From Rathayibacter sp. VKM Ac-2856 (GTDB lineage Bacteria; Actinomycetota; Actinomycetes; Actinomycetales; Microbacteriaceae), in contig NZ_JABMLF010000005.1 of assembly GCF_013205055.1 (NCBI RefSeq), positions 124,001 to 188,000 of the forward strand: DNA of 64,000 bases, in the 5' to 3' direction. The notes under the pieces are model-generated. The model was not told the origin of the DNA and made no database searches. It saw nothing but the letters and a program-made list of their open reading frames with translations. Below, piece by piece: positions 9,390 through 17,468 of this stretch. Within the stretch, counting starts at the first letter, position 1. Every line of letters starts with the position of its first letter. A program made the translations under genes and the position numbers.

Positions 9390-10805
9390 TCAGTCGCCCG
9401 CGAGCGCCCCGCGCCGCACCTTGCCCGCGTCGTCGCGCAGCGGCGAGCGCCGCAGCCGCAGGGCCCGCGGCGTCCGCGAGCCGAGGTGCTCGCGCGCGAA
9501 GGCGAGCAGCTCCGACGCCGTCACGGCGCTGTCCGCGATGTCGACCGCCGCCTCGACCGCCTGCCCGAGCTCCGCGTCCGCGACGCCGAAGGCGACCGCG
9601 CCGCGCACCGCCGGGTGCTCCTCCAGCACCCGCTCGATCTCGGCCGGGTAGATGCTCACGCCGCCGCGCAGGATCAGGTCGTCCGCCCGGTCGAGCACGG
9701 TGAGGTACCCGTCGGCGTCGACGGAGCCGAGGTCTCCGAGGGTGTCCCAGCCGTCGTCCGTCCGCTTGGACTCCCCGCCCAGGTAGCGGTAGGTCGGCGC
9801 GCCGCGGCGCATCTGCACGAGCCCGGGCTCGCCGGGCGCGCACTCCGTCCCGTCCGGCCGCAGGATCCGCAGCTCCGTCCCGCCGATCGGCCGGCCGACG
9901 CTGCCCGGCCGCGCGAGCCACTCGTCGCCGCGGATCATCGTCAGCCCGTTCGACTCGCTGCCCGCGTAGACCTCGACGACCCGCTCCGCGCCGAGCCATT
10001 CGATCAGCGCCCGCTTGTCCGCGGGCGGGCACGGCGAGCCCAGGTGCAGCACGGTCTCCAGCGACGAGACGTCCGCCTCCCGGCGCCCCGGGGCGCGCAG
10101 CAGCCGGTGGATCGTCGTCGGCACCAGCAGCGCCCAGGTCACCCGGTGCTCGGCGATCGCCGCGAGCACCCGCGCCTCGTCGAAGCGCGGCAGCACCACC
10201 AGGCGCTGCCCGGTCAGCAGCCCGCGGAAGGCGTAGGTGAAGGTCGCGGAGTGGGTGAGCGGCCCGGCGACCAGCTGCACCCCCTCCCGCGGCAGGAAAG
10301 CCGCGACCGGCTGCGTCGGATCCATCAGCGCGGGCGCCGCGGCGAGCACGATCTTCGGCCGCCCGGTGCTGCCGGAGGAGGCGGGCGCCTTCCAGGACGT
10401 CGCGTGCAGATCCGGCAGCGCGTCGTCCGCGAGCGCCTGGTCGGGCACGAAGCCCGCGGGCACGGACGGCACGCCCGCCAGCTCCACCCCGACGGCGAGC
10501 GAGGGCCGGCCGAGCGCGCCCACCTCGGCGAGCTCCCGCGCCGAGAGTCCGCGCGAGAGCGGCTGCGGCGTCGCCCCCGCCTTCCAGATCGCGGCGCAGG
10601 CCACCACCAGCTCGGCGCTGTTCGGCAGCGAGACCGCGACGAGCGAGTCCGGAGTGACGCCCCGCGCCGCGTAGGCGCGCGCGAGCCGGTTCGAGGCCCG
10701 GTCCAGAGCGCCGGCGGTGAGCGTCGCGTCGTCCGCGACGACCACGACGCGCTCGGGGTCCTGCTCGGCCAGCGCCGAGAAGCAGCGCGAGAACGACCGC
10801 CGCAT
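9390..10805 (-). CDS. AMP-dependent acyl/aryl-CoA ligase family (Nit1C-associated)
   Basis: A 471-residue class I adenylate-forming enzyme. Core motifs in order: P-loop-like SSGSTGRPK, YAGSESNG, the ATP-binding aspartate region GDLGSVDADGYLTVLDRADD, RGGVSIYPAEIE, and the C-terminal lysine in DDAGKVRRGAL. It should activate a carboxylate as an acyl-AMP and pass it to CoA or another acceptor. The protein is shorter than most acyl-CoA synthetases (500-550). Its ATG overlaps the stop of the MSMEG_0565-type glycosyltransferase by one base, so it belongs to the leftward Nit1C arm. Substrate unknown; the link suggests activation of an acid made or transferred within the Nit1C pathway. Confidence 0.8.
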   Translation of the reverse strand: MRRSFSRCFSALAEQDPERVVVVADDATLTAGALDRASNRLARAYAARGVTPDSLVAVSLPNSAELVVACAAIWKAGATPQPLSRGLSARELAEVGALGRPSLAVGVELAGVPSVPAGFVPDQALADDALPDLHATSWKAPASSGSTGRPKIVLAAAPALMDPTQPVAAFLPREGVQLVAGPLTHSATFTYAFRGLLTGQRLVVLPRFDEARVLAAIAEHRVTWALLVPTTIHRLLRAPGRREADVSSLETVLHLGSPCPPADKRALIEWLGAERVVEVYAGSESNGLTMIRGDEWLARPGSVGRPIGGTELRILRPDGTECAPGEPGLVQMRRGAPTYRYLGGESKRTDDGWDTLGDLGSVDADGYLTVLDRADDLILRGGVSIYPAEIERVLEEHPAVRGAVAFGVADAELGQAVEAAVDIADSAVTASELLAFAREHLGSRTPRALRLRRSPLRDDAGKVRRGALAGD

Positions 10806-11908
10806 CAGGCGCCGTCCGCGTGCCGCCGGTACAGCGCCTCGTGACTCGCGGCCACGTCGTCCCAGGAGTGCGAGAACGCGAGCGCCCGCCCGGGCGCCGC
10901 GTCCCCCGCCTCCCCCGCGAGCGCCGCGGCGAGCGCGCCCCGGATCCCCGCCACGTCGCTCCCGTACGCCACCGTCCCGCCGAAGACCTCGCGCAGCACC
11001 GGCAGGTCGCGCGCGACGACCGGAACCCCCGCGGCGAGCGCCTCCATCGCGGCCAGGCCGAAGCCCTCCTTGGTCGAGACGAAGCCGAGGACCGCCGCGC
11101 CGGCGACGAGCCCGGCCAGCCGCTCCTCCGGCACCGTGCCGAGCACGACCGGTACGACGCCCAGCTCGGCGGCCCGGCGCTCGAACTCCTCGCGATAGCC
11201 CCGGTAGTCGAAGAGCGTCTCGCCGCCGCCGAAGACGAGGGCCGCTCCCGGCGCCAGTCCCGCGAAGGCCTCCAGCAGGTCGATGCTGCCCTTCCGCGGC
11301 TCGATGCCGCCGAGCGCGAGCACGTAGCGGCCGAGCCCGGCCCGCCACTCCCCCGCCACGTCGCCGCCGGCCGCGGCCGCGAACCGGGCGGCGTCGACCC
11401 CGTTCGGGATCACCGTCGGCACCCGCCCCCAGCCGTCCGCGATCTCGTCCGCCACCGCCCGCGACACCGCGAGCAGCCCGGCCGGCCCGGTGATCGCGCG
11501 CTCGTGGCACGCGATGAGCGCCGGCGTCGTGAACGCGTCCAGGTGGTGCACGGTCCGCAGCAGCCCTCCCGGCCCGGCGGCGCCCGCGTCGAGGGCGGCG
11601 TTGGCCGAGATGCAGTCCTGCGCGTGCACGACGTCCCACCCGCCGCCGTCCGCCCCGAGCGCGAGCGCCAGCGCATCGAGCGAGCGGACGATCCGGTCGC
11701 CCACGCTCTCGTCCTCCCGCGCCGCGAACGGCACGACCCGCACCTCGACCGCGGGGTCGACCGCGCGGAAGAAGGCGTCGTCGCCGCCGCGGCCGAGGGT
11801 CCAGACGGTCACCTCGTGCCCGCGACGGGCCAGCGCCTCGGCCAGGGCGAGCGTATGCACCACGCCGCCGCGGGGCTTCGTGGAGTAGGTCAGCTGCGCG
11901 ATCCGCAC
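10805..11908 (-). CDS. MSMEG_0565-family glycosyltransferase (GT4), Nit1C cluster
   Basis: A 367-residue GT4 protein. The N-terminus MRIAQLTYSTKPRGGVVHTL and the central GGIEPRKGSIDLLEAF are characteristic of the MSMEG_0565 glycosyltransferase family that accompanies Nit1C loci in actinobacteria and cyanobacteria. The donor site is STKEGFGLAAMEALAAGVPVV. It starts 46 bases after the preceding nitrilase-like gene and is translationally coupled to the ligase gene that follows. It implies that the cluster's product, or a carrier of it, is glycosylated. Family assignment is from recognised motifs and context, not from a search. Confidence 0.82.
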   Translation of the reverse strand: MRIAQLTYSTKPRGGVVHTLALAEALARRGHEVTVWTLGRGGDDAFFRAVDPAVEVRVVPFAAREDESVGDRIVRSLDALALALGADGGGWDVVHAQDCISANAALDAGAAGPGGLLRTVHHLDAFTTPALIACHERAITGPAGLLAVSRAVADEIADGWGRVPTVIPNGVDAARFAAAAGGDVAGEWRAGLGRYVLALGGIEPRKGSIDLLEAFAGLAPGAALVFGGGETLFDYRGYREEFERRAAELGVVPVVLGTVPEERLAGLVAGAAVLGFVSTKEGFGLAAMEALAAGVPVVARDLPVLREVFGGTVAYGSDVAGIRGALAAALAGEAGDAAPGRALAFSHSWDDVAASHEALYRRHADGA

Positions 11909-11954
11909 GGGGGTCTCCTTCTCGCAGGGCGGCTCCCGTCGGCCGGGCGCCGGG

Positions 11955-12809
11955 TCAGACGGTGGGAGCCGCGCGGTGGTACGCGTGCTCGGCGCGGTCG
12001 CGCAGGTGGTCCATGCTGCGGCGGGCGCGGGCGACGGAGGCGGCGACGTCGTCCGTCGCGACCGCCAGCCCGCCCTTCGCCCAGGTCTTCGCGAGGATCT
12101 CGCCGGCCGGATCGACGACCTTCGCCTGCCCGAGGAAGCGGAGCCCGCCGAGCACGCCGGTCTGGTTGGAGGAGACCAGGTACACCTGGTTCTCCGCGGC
12201 GCGCGCGCAGTCGTAGAGGTCGAACAGGTGCGCCTGGCGGTCGTTGCGGATCCGGTCGGAGCGGTCGGTGACGCTCGCGGGCCAGGCGCTGAGGCAGCAG
12301 AGGATCTCGGCCCCGTCGAGGGCGAGCGAGCGGGCCGACTCGGGGAAGGTCTTGTCGAAGTCGATCATCATCCCGATCCTCCCCACAGCCGTGTCGAAGG
12401 AGCGGAAGGATTCGCCCGCCGCGTACGCCTCCGACTCGCCCAGCGGCAGGTGCACCTTCCGGTGCGTCCCGATCACCTCGCCGCCCTGCACGCAGACCGC
12501 CGAGTTGTAGCGCCGGACCTCGCCGCCCTCGAGCGCGCGCTCCGCGATCCCGAAGCAGACGGTGGTGTCGCCGGCCATCGCCGCGACGGCCGCGACCTCC
12601 GGTCCGTCGACCTCCACGGCCTGCGGCAGGTCGTCGGGGCCGGGGTGGTGCATGTCGAGCAGGTAGCCGCCGAGGGTCGCGTCCGGCAGCACCAGCAGGT
12701 CGATCCCGCGCTCCTGCGCGCTCGCGATCATGCCGGGCAGCTTGACGAGCGTGCGCTCGATGTCGCGGCCGAAGTGCGCCGCGACCGCGGCCATCGTGAT
12801 CGTCGACAT
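11955..12809 (-). CDS. Nitrilase-superfamily protein lacking catalytic Cys (probable pseudoenzyme)
   Basis: A 284-residue carbon-nitrogen hydrolase fold, clearly paralogous to NitC in this cluster (shared LALDGAEI, LSAWPA and NAKVVDPGG/QAKVVDPAG segments). Aligned with NitC, the catalytic lysine is kept (K118 in HRKVHLPLGE). The catalytic Glu is Asp (D43 in LPDATLGGY versus PEAAIGGY), and the nucleophile Cys is Asp (D150 in MIDFDKTFPE versus QICYDKAFPE). Without the Cys it cannot use the normal nitrilase mechanism. It is intact and in operon order 57 bases after nitH, so it is probably functional in some other way: a NitC partner subunit, a binding protein or a changed chemistry. Confidence 0.82.
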   Translation of the reverse strand: MSTITMAAVAAHFGRDIERTLVKLPGMIASAQERGIDLLVLPDATLGGYLLDMHHPGPDDLPQAVEVDGPEVAAVAAMAGDTTVCFGIAERALEGGEVRRYNSAVCVQGGEVIGTHRKVHLPLGESEAYAAGESFRSFDTAVGRIGMMIDFDKTFPESARSLALDGAEILCCLSAWPASVTDRSDRIRNDRQAHLFDLYDCARAAENQVYLVSSNQTGVLGGLRFLGQAKVVDPAGEILAKTWAKGGLAVATDDVAASVARARRSMDHLRDRAEHAYHRAAPTV

Positions 12810-12866
12810 GGTCCTGCTCTCCGCCCTCCGCCGCCGGGCCGTGCGCTCGGGCCGAGCGCGTGGCCG

Positions 12867-14141
12867 TCACCGTACCGCGGCGCCCTCGAGCCGGTCCATT
12901 CGCGCGCCGTCGAGCAGCCGCCCCACCACGTGCTCCGCGTCCCGGGCGATCGCCTCGAAGCGTCCCGAGCCCCAGGTGTTCAGCCACGGCAGCCCGAGGA
13001 AGTGCAACCCCGGCACGGCCGTCGCGCCGCGCCGGTGGGTCGGGTGCCCGGCGCCGTCGAAGACGCCGATCTGCATCCAGGAGTAGTCGGAGCGGAAGCC
13101 GACCGCCCAGACGATGCTCGTGATGCCCGCGGCGGCGAGGTCGAGCTCCTCGATCTCGCGCTCCGGCCGCCAGACCGGGGTGTACCGGGCCTCGGTCGGC
13201 GCCGGGATCCCCGACCGCTCGATGTAGGCGTCGATGTCGTTCTTGATCGACTCGGCGACCGAGTCCGCGTAGTCGAGCGAGGCCTCCGCCGTCGGCGCGA
13301 AGCGGAGCGACGCCCCGTCCACCTGCTGCAGCCGTCCGTAGAGCCGCATCCCGTCGCGGGCGAAGGCGCGCAGGTCGATGTCGCGCCCGCCGCCGCGCCC
13401 GGTGACGTAGTGGTTCGTCGACTCCCGCTTGGACAGCCCGCCCACCTGCGCGTGCACGGGCACGTCGTACACGCCCATGTCCGCGAGCCAGGCGACGCAG
13501 TCGCGCCCGCGGTAGAAGCGGGCGACACGCGGCGCGGTCCCCAGCGCCAGGTGCACCTCGCGGCCCTCGAGGAAGAGGTCCTCCGCGATCTGCGCGCCGC
13601 TCTGGCCGGAGCCGACCACGAGCACGCCGCCCGCGGGCAGCGCCGAGGCGGAGCGGTAGTCGGCCGAGTGCAGCTGCACGATCGAGTCCGGGATCCGGTG
13701 CGCGACCGCCGGCAGCACAGGCCGGTGGTAGCCGCCGGTGGCGACGACGACCTGGTCGGCCGTGATGGTGCCGCGCGAGGTGACGATCTCGAACGCCCCG
13801 TCCGCGCCCTCGCGCATCCGCAGCACCTCGGTGTCCTCGGCGACCGGAGCGCCGAAGGACTCCGCGTAGCGCCGCACCCAGGCGTGCACCTCGTCGCGGG
13901 TCATGAAGCCGTCGGGGTCGTCGCCGTCGTAGGGGTAGCCGGGCAGCCGGCACTGCCAGTTGGGCGTGACGAGGGTGAAGTTGTCCCAGCGGCGGTCGAT
14001 CCAGTCGTGCGCGATCGTGTCGCGCTCGATCACGAGGTGCTCGACCCCCTGGTCGGTGAGCAGGCGGCTGATCGAGAGCCCGGCCTGGCCGGCGCCGATC
14101 ACCGCGACCGGGAGGTGCCGGCCGCTCTCGAGCGCGGTCAT
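12867..14141 (-). CDS. nitH: MSMEG_0569-family flavin-dependent oxidoreductase (NitH)
   Basis: A 424-residue FAD/NAD(P)-dependent protein resembling flavin monooxygenases. The FAD site is VAVIGAGQAGLSISRLL near residue 12, and a second dinucleotide site VLVVGSGQSGAQIAEDL lies in the middle. VWAVGFRSDYSWMQ and LGLPWLNTWGSGRF close the FAD fold. It starts at the ATG at 14141, overlapping the nitG stop by four bases; the open frame upstream is antisense noise. In Nit1C loci this oxidoreductase is a constant member. The substrate is unknown; hydroxylation or oxidation of a nitrogen compound is plausible from the fold. Confidence 0.85.
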   Translation of the reverse strand: MTALESGRHLPVAVIGAGQAGLSISRLLTDQGVEHLVIERDTIAHDWIDRRWDNFTLVTPNWQCRLPGYPYDGDDPDGFMTRDEVHAWVRRYAESFGAPVAEDTEVLRMREGADGAFEIVTSRGTITADQVVVATGGYHRPVLPAVAHRIPDSIVQLHSADYRSASALPAGGVLVVGSGQSGAQIAEDLFLEGREVHLALGTAPRVARFYRGRDCVAWLADMGVYDVPVHAQVGGLSKRESTNHYVTGRGGGRDIDLRAFARDGMRLYGRLQQVDGASLRFAPTAEASLDYADSVAESIKNDIDAYIERSGIPAPTEARYTPVWRPEREIEELDLAAAGITSIVWAVGFRSDYSWMQIGVFDGAGHPTHRRGATAVPGLHFLGLPWLNTWGSGRFEAIARDAEHVVGRLLDGARMDRLEGAAVR

Positions 14142-14479
14142 GCGCGGGCCCCCTGCGCGGGAGCCGCCTGCGCGGGAGTCGCCTGAGCGGCCGCCGGCAG
14201 CGGCGGATCCATCGCCAGCACCCGCACCCGCCCGCCCTCGAAGCGCGCGGCGGCCGCGAGGATCTCCGACTCCTGCTGCAGCGCGGACGTGCAGGCGAAG
14301 CCGAACTTCGCCCGCACCCGCTCGCTCGCGAGCCGCAGCGCCTCGGTCGAGCGCCCGACGAAGTCCTCGAGCGGGTAGCTCTCGCCCTCGGCGAGGTAGT
14401 CGTGCATCACCAGGCTCGGCGAGTAGCAGCGCTCCTCGACGCCGTCCGGCCACCGGACGTGGAAGGTCATCTCAGGCAT
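14138..14479 (-). CDS. nitG: MSMEG_0570-family small protein (NitG)
   Basis: A 113-residue protein starting MPEMTFHVRWPDGVEERCYS, with PSLVMHDYLAEGESYPLEDF following; this is the MSMEG_0570 'nitrogen starvation response' family. About the first 90 residues are the conserved part, and the tail (PAAAQATPAQAAPAQGARA) is Ala/Pro-rich. There is no recognised catalytic motif. The start at 14479 lies inside the end of nitC (8-base overlap), and the stop overlaps nitH, so it is tightly coupled on both sides. A role as an accessory or partner of nitC/nitH is inferred from constant co-occurrence only. Confidence 0.82.
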   Translation of the reverse strand: MPEMTFHVRWPDGVEERCYSPSLVMHDYLAEGESYPLEDFVGRSTEALRLASERVRAKFGFACTSALQQESEILAAAARFEGGRVRVLAMDPPLPAAAQATPAQAAPAQGARA

Positions 14480-15350
14480 GGACCAGCCCTCCGCTCCAGA
14501 CGCGGTCGATGTCGTAGGCGTCCGGCCGGCGGTCGCGGAGGTGGAACATCCCGCCGCGCATCGCCTCGAAGGTGCCGCGCACGTCGATGTCGGCGACCGC
14601 CATCCCTGCGCCGAGCAGCGTCGTCGCGAGGACGTTGCCGCCCGGATCGACGACCTTCGCGTTGCCCACGTAGCGCAGCGACCCGAAGGTGCCCGACTGG
14701 TTCGACGCGAGCCAGAAGACCTGGTTGTCCAGGGCCCGGGCGATGTCGAACTGGTTGAAGCGGTAGGTCCAGCGGTCCTCCTGCAGATTCTCGGCCGTCG
14801 CCGTCCGCGCGGCCGGCCAGGCCGAGAGCGAGGCGATGATCTCCGCCCCGTCCAGCGCCATCGAGCGCGCCGCCTCCGGGAAGGCCTTGTCGTAGCAGAT
14901 CTGCAGTCCGACCCGGCCGACCGGGGTCTCGAAGACCGAGTAGCCGGGCCCGGGCGAGTACGACATGTGCTCACCCAGCGGCTGGTGCACCTTGCGGTAG
15001 CTGCCGTAGATCTGCCCGCCGTCGAGCAGGGCGGCCGCGTTGTAGCGGGTCTCGCCGTCCGCGTCGAGCTCGCAGAAGCCGATCGCGACCAGCAGATCGC
15101 CCGCGAGCTCCTGCACCCGGCGCAGCTCCGGGCCGTCCAGCGCGATCGCCGGCGGCATCGACCGGGTGGTCGTCTTGACGGTGTCGCCGTGGTTGCCGAG
15201 GGAGGAGAGGTAGCCGCCGATCGCGGCCTCGGGCAGGACGAGGAACTCGACCCGCTTCTCCCGGGCCTCCTCGGCCAGCGCGGCGATGAGCGCGTAGTTC
15301 TGATCGAGGTCGCGGGTGAAGTTCGCCGCGACCGATCCGACGACGGTCAT
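14472..15350 (-). CDS. nitC: Nitrilase of the Nit1C cluster (sll0784/NitC family)
   Basis: A 292-residue nitrilase with the full catalytic triad: E41 (PEAAIGGY), K120 (YRKVHQPLGE) and C152 (LQICYDKAFPE). It should hydrolyse a nitrile or aminonitrile to the acid and ammonia. Nit1C loci have been linked in pseudomonads to growth on cyanide as nitrogen source; whether that holds here is unknown. It lies nine bases after nitB and overlaps nitG by eight bases. It is the only catalytically complete nitrilase in the window. Confidence 0.9.
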   Translation of the reverse strand: MTVVGSVAANFTRDLDQNYALIAALAEEAREKRVEFLVLPEAAIGGYLSSLGNHGDTVKTTTRSMPPAIALDGPELRRVQELAGDLLVAIGFCELDADGETRYNAAALLDGGQIYGSYRKVHQPLGEHMSYSPGPGYSVFETPVGRVGLQICYDKAFPEAARSMALDGAEIIASLSAWPAARTATAENLQEDRWTYRFNQFDIARALDNQVFWLASNQSGTFGSLRYVGNAKVVDPGGNVLATTLLGAGMAVADIDVRGTFEAMRGGMFHLRDRRPDAYDIDRVWSGGLVHA

Positions 15351-15359
15351 GGCGGCGGC

Positions 15360-15896
15360 CTAGAGGTTGTAGGTGGAGTTGATGATGGCGCCCTTCCGGG
15401 CGTAGTGGATGACGGCGTCCTGCACGTCGAGCGGGTGGCAGGGGATGGTGCCCTCGATCAGGTCCTCCTCGCGCAGGCCGTGCAGCGCCATGCCGAAGCG
15501 GCAGACGAAGACGCGGTTGCCCTCGTCGATGAAGGTCTTCAGCGCGTCGTTGATGTTCTGCTCGCCCGGGAAGCCGGAGTCGCCGACCGTCGGGAAGCCG
15601 CGGGTCGCCATCGCGTTGATCGTGCCCGGTCCGTAGAAGTAGACGGCCGACTCGAAGCCCTTGCGGGCCGCGCGGGTCGCCTGCAGGATCGCGACGAAGC
15701 TGACCGAGGACTCGTGGGCGATGCCGTGCACGAGGGTGAAGTAGGACTGCCCGGGCTCGGCCTGGTAGTCGGGGAAGACCTTGGTCGAGCCGTAGAGGCT
15801 GCTGCCCTTGGGCAGCGAGGGGTGCGCGATCTCGGAGCGCGACTTCTCGATGTTGGCGCTGATCTGCTCTTCGATGCTGGTCTGGTCGTCGGTCAT
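15360..15896 (-). CDS. nitB: MSMEG_0572-family nitrogen starvation response protein (NitB)
   Basis: A 178-residue protein with the family pattern LYGSTKVFPDYQ, AVYFYGPGTINAMATRGFPT and CRFGMALHGLREEDLI. The fold looks DsrE-like/Rossmannoid, but I see no catalytic residues to name. It is the first gene of the leftward Nit1C arm, with a clear GGAGG ribosome site six bases before the ATG at 15896. The intergenic region to the divergent nitD is 390 bases and carries GlnR-like sites. It ends nine bases before nitC. Confidence 0.85.
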   Translation of the reverse strand: MTDDQTSIEEQISANIEKSRSEIAHPSLPKGSSLYGSTKVFPDYQAEPGQSYFTLVHGIAHESSVSFVAILQATRAARKGFESAVYFYGPGTINAMATRGFPTVGDSGFPGEQNINDALKTFIDEGNRVFVCRFGMALHGLREEDLIEGTIPCHPLDVQDAVIHYARKGAIINSTYNL

Positions 15897-16090
15897 GGGA
15901 ACCTCCGGGGTTCGGTGAGGAGAGCGCCGGGCGGGGCGCGAGCGAGTGGTGCAGGGACAGGAGTGCCGGGTGGAACGGGCGGTGCTGTGATGCAGAGGCC
16001 GGCGTCGCCCGGGGCGGAGCGAGGGCGAGCGGAGCGACGGGGCCGGGTCGGGAGCGAGCGTCCCGACTGCGTCCAGTCAAGGCCGCTCGT

Positions 16091-16106
16091 GTTTCGAAGT
16101 GGTTTC
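16091..16106 (-). promoter_or_regulatory. Weak GlnR-like half-site pair facing nitB
   Basis: On the minus strand GAAAC is repeated with a six-base gap (GAAAC-CACTTC-GAAAC), giving the 11-bp spacing used by GlnR half-sites (consensus GTNAC-n6-GAAAC). Only one half matches the canonical first half-site poorly, so this is a weak candidate. It sits 195 bases upstream of nitB. Confidence 0.3.
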
Positions 16107-16168
16107 GGCCAGAAGAAGCCTGCGTGACGGCGGGCCCGGGCCGGGCCGGGGCCGGGCGACTGCCGGAT

Positions 16169-16206
16169 GTAACACGATCGCGTTCCGGACGTCATCGCTC
16201 CGAAAC
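16169..16206 (+). promoter_or_regulatory. GlnR-like box between the two Nit1C arms
   Basis: Four five-base blocks at exact 11-bp intervals: GTAAC (16169), GCGTT (16180), GTCAT (16191) and GAAAC (16202). The actinobacterial GlnR consensus is GTNAC-n6-GAAAC-n6-GTNAC-n6-GAAAC; blocks 1 and 4 match, block 3 matches four of five, block 2 is poor. It is 81 bases upstream of nitD and in the region shared with nitB, which fits control by nitrogen limitation. Spacing and context support it; binding is inferred. Confidence 0.5.
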
Positions 16207-16286
16207 ACCGCGTTGACCTAATGGATGGTCACGACGTCGGACTCCGCCGTCGCGCCCCGCTCGACTCGACATCTCCGAGGAGCACC

Positions 16287-17468
16287 ATGACCGATCTGCA
16301 GACGCCCCGCTACCGCACCGCCGATCCCGCCGCCTCCGGCTCCCTCCCCTCCGACGCCGCCTCCTGCGCCGCCGACGCCTGCGGCCCCGCCCCCGTCCGC
16401 CGCACCGGCTCCTCCGCCCTGCGCACCCGCGTCGACATCGCCCTCCAGGGCATCCGCGTCGACGCCCCCGTGCACCGCGAGGCCGGCGCCGGCCCGAGCG
16501 ACGACGGGCACGTGATGCTCGGCGGCCTCGGCGCCGCCATCCCGGTCAACCCGGCGAGCCCGTACGCCGTGACGAACGGCCGGCTCCTGCTCGACGGCGC
16601 CGACATCGGCCTCGACGTCGAGCCGGTGAAGCGCCCGCGCTTCTACGACCTCAGCACCGCCGACGGCGTCTCCTACAAGAAGATCGCGCGCCTGCACGGC
16701 CGGAACATCCTCGCCACCACCGTCGTCCAGACCTGCATGCGCTACGACGAGGCCGAGCGCTGCCGCTTCTGCGCCATCGAGGCCTCGCTCGCCAACGACT
16801 CCACCATCGCGGTGAAGACCCCCGCGCAGCTCGCCGAGGTCGCCGAGGCGGCCGCCCGGCTCGACGGCATCCGCCAGATGGTGATGACCACCGGCACCTC
16901 CAAGGGCCGCGACCGCGGCGCCCGGCACCTCGCCCGCTGCGTCCGCGCGGTGCTCCAGGCCGTGCCCGGGCTGCCGATCCAGGTGCAGTGCGAGCCGCCG
17001 GAGGACCTCGCGGCGCTGCAGGAGCTGAAGGACGCCGGCGCCCTCTCGATCGGCATCCACATCGAGTCGATGGACGACGACATCCGCCGCCGCTGGACCC
17101 CCGGCAAGGCGCGCGTCTCGACCGCGAAGTACTGGGAGGCCTGGGACGAGGCGGTGCGGATCTTCGGCCGCAACCAGGTCTCGACCTACCTCCTCGTCGG
17201 CCTCGGCGAGGACCCGGACGAGCTGGTCGCGAGCGCCGGCGAGCTGATCGAGCGAGGGATCTACCCGTTCGTGGTGCCGTTCCGGCCGCTCAAGGGGACG
17301 CTGGCGACGGAGGTGGACCACGTGCTGCCGCCGGCCGGCTCGCTGCTGGAGAAGGTGAGCGAGCAGGTCGCGTCGCTCCTGATCGCGGCGGGCATGCTCT
17401 CCTCGGGGCAGAAGGCGGGCTGCGCGGCCTGCGGCGCCTGCGGCGTGCTGAAGACCGCCGGCGCCTGA
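16287..17468 (+). CDS. nitD: MSMEG_0568-family radical SAM protein (NitD)
   Basis: A 393-residue radical SAM-like protein. The cluster-binding cysteines are C150, C159 and C162 in CMRYDEAERCRFC, i.e. CX8CX2C instead of the canonical CX3CX2C. Downstream TIM-barrel strands MVMTTGTSKG, IQVQCEPPEDL, IGIHIESMDDD and STYLLVGLGED follow the biotin-synthase-like order. The C-terminus ends CAACGACG (CX2CX2C), a possible second metal site. It should reductively cleave SAM and act on a small substrate. Start: ATG at 16287 after CCGAGGAG. It is the first gene of the rightward arm and touches the next gene (one-base overlap). Confidence 0.85.
   Translation: MTDLQTPRYRTADPAASGSLPSDAASCAADACGPAPVRRTGSSALRTRVDIALQGIRVDAPVHREAGAGPSDDGHVMLGGLGAAIPVNPASPYAVTNGRLLLDGADIGLDVEPVKRPRFYDLSTADGVSYKKIARLHGRNILATTVVQTCMRYDEAERCRFCAIEASLANDSTIAVKTPAQLAEVAEAAARLDGIRQMVMTTGTSKGRDRGARHLARCVRAVLQAVPGLPIQVQCEPPEDLAALQELKDAGALSIGIHIESMDDDIRRRWTPGKARVSTAKYWEAWDEAVRIFGRNQVSTYLLVGLGEDPDELVASAGELIERGIYPFVVPFRPLKGTLATEVDHVLPPAGSLLEKVSEQVASLLIAAGMLSSGQKAGCAACGACGVLKTAGA

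Noticed and set aside
16218-17321. Long antisense frame over nitD
   Set aside because: No ribosome site and noise-like composition; nitD motifs are on the other strand.
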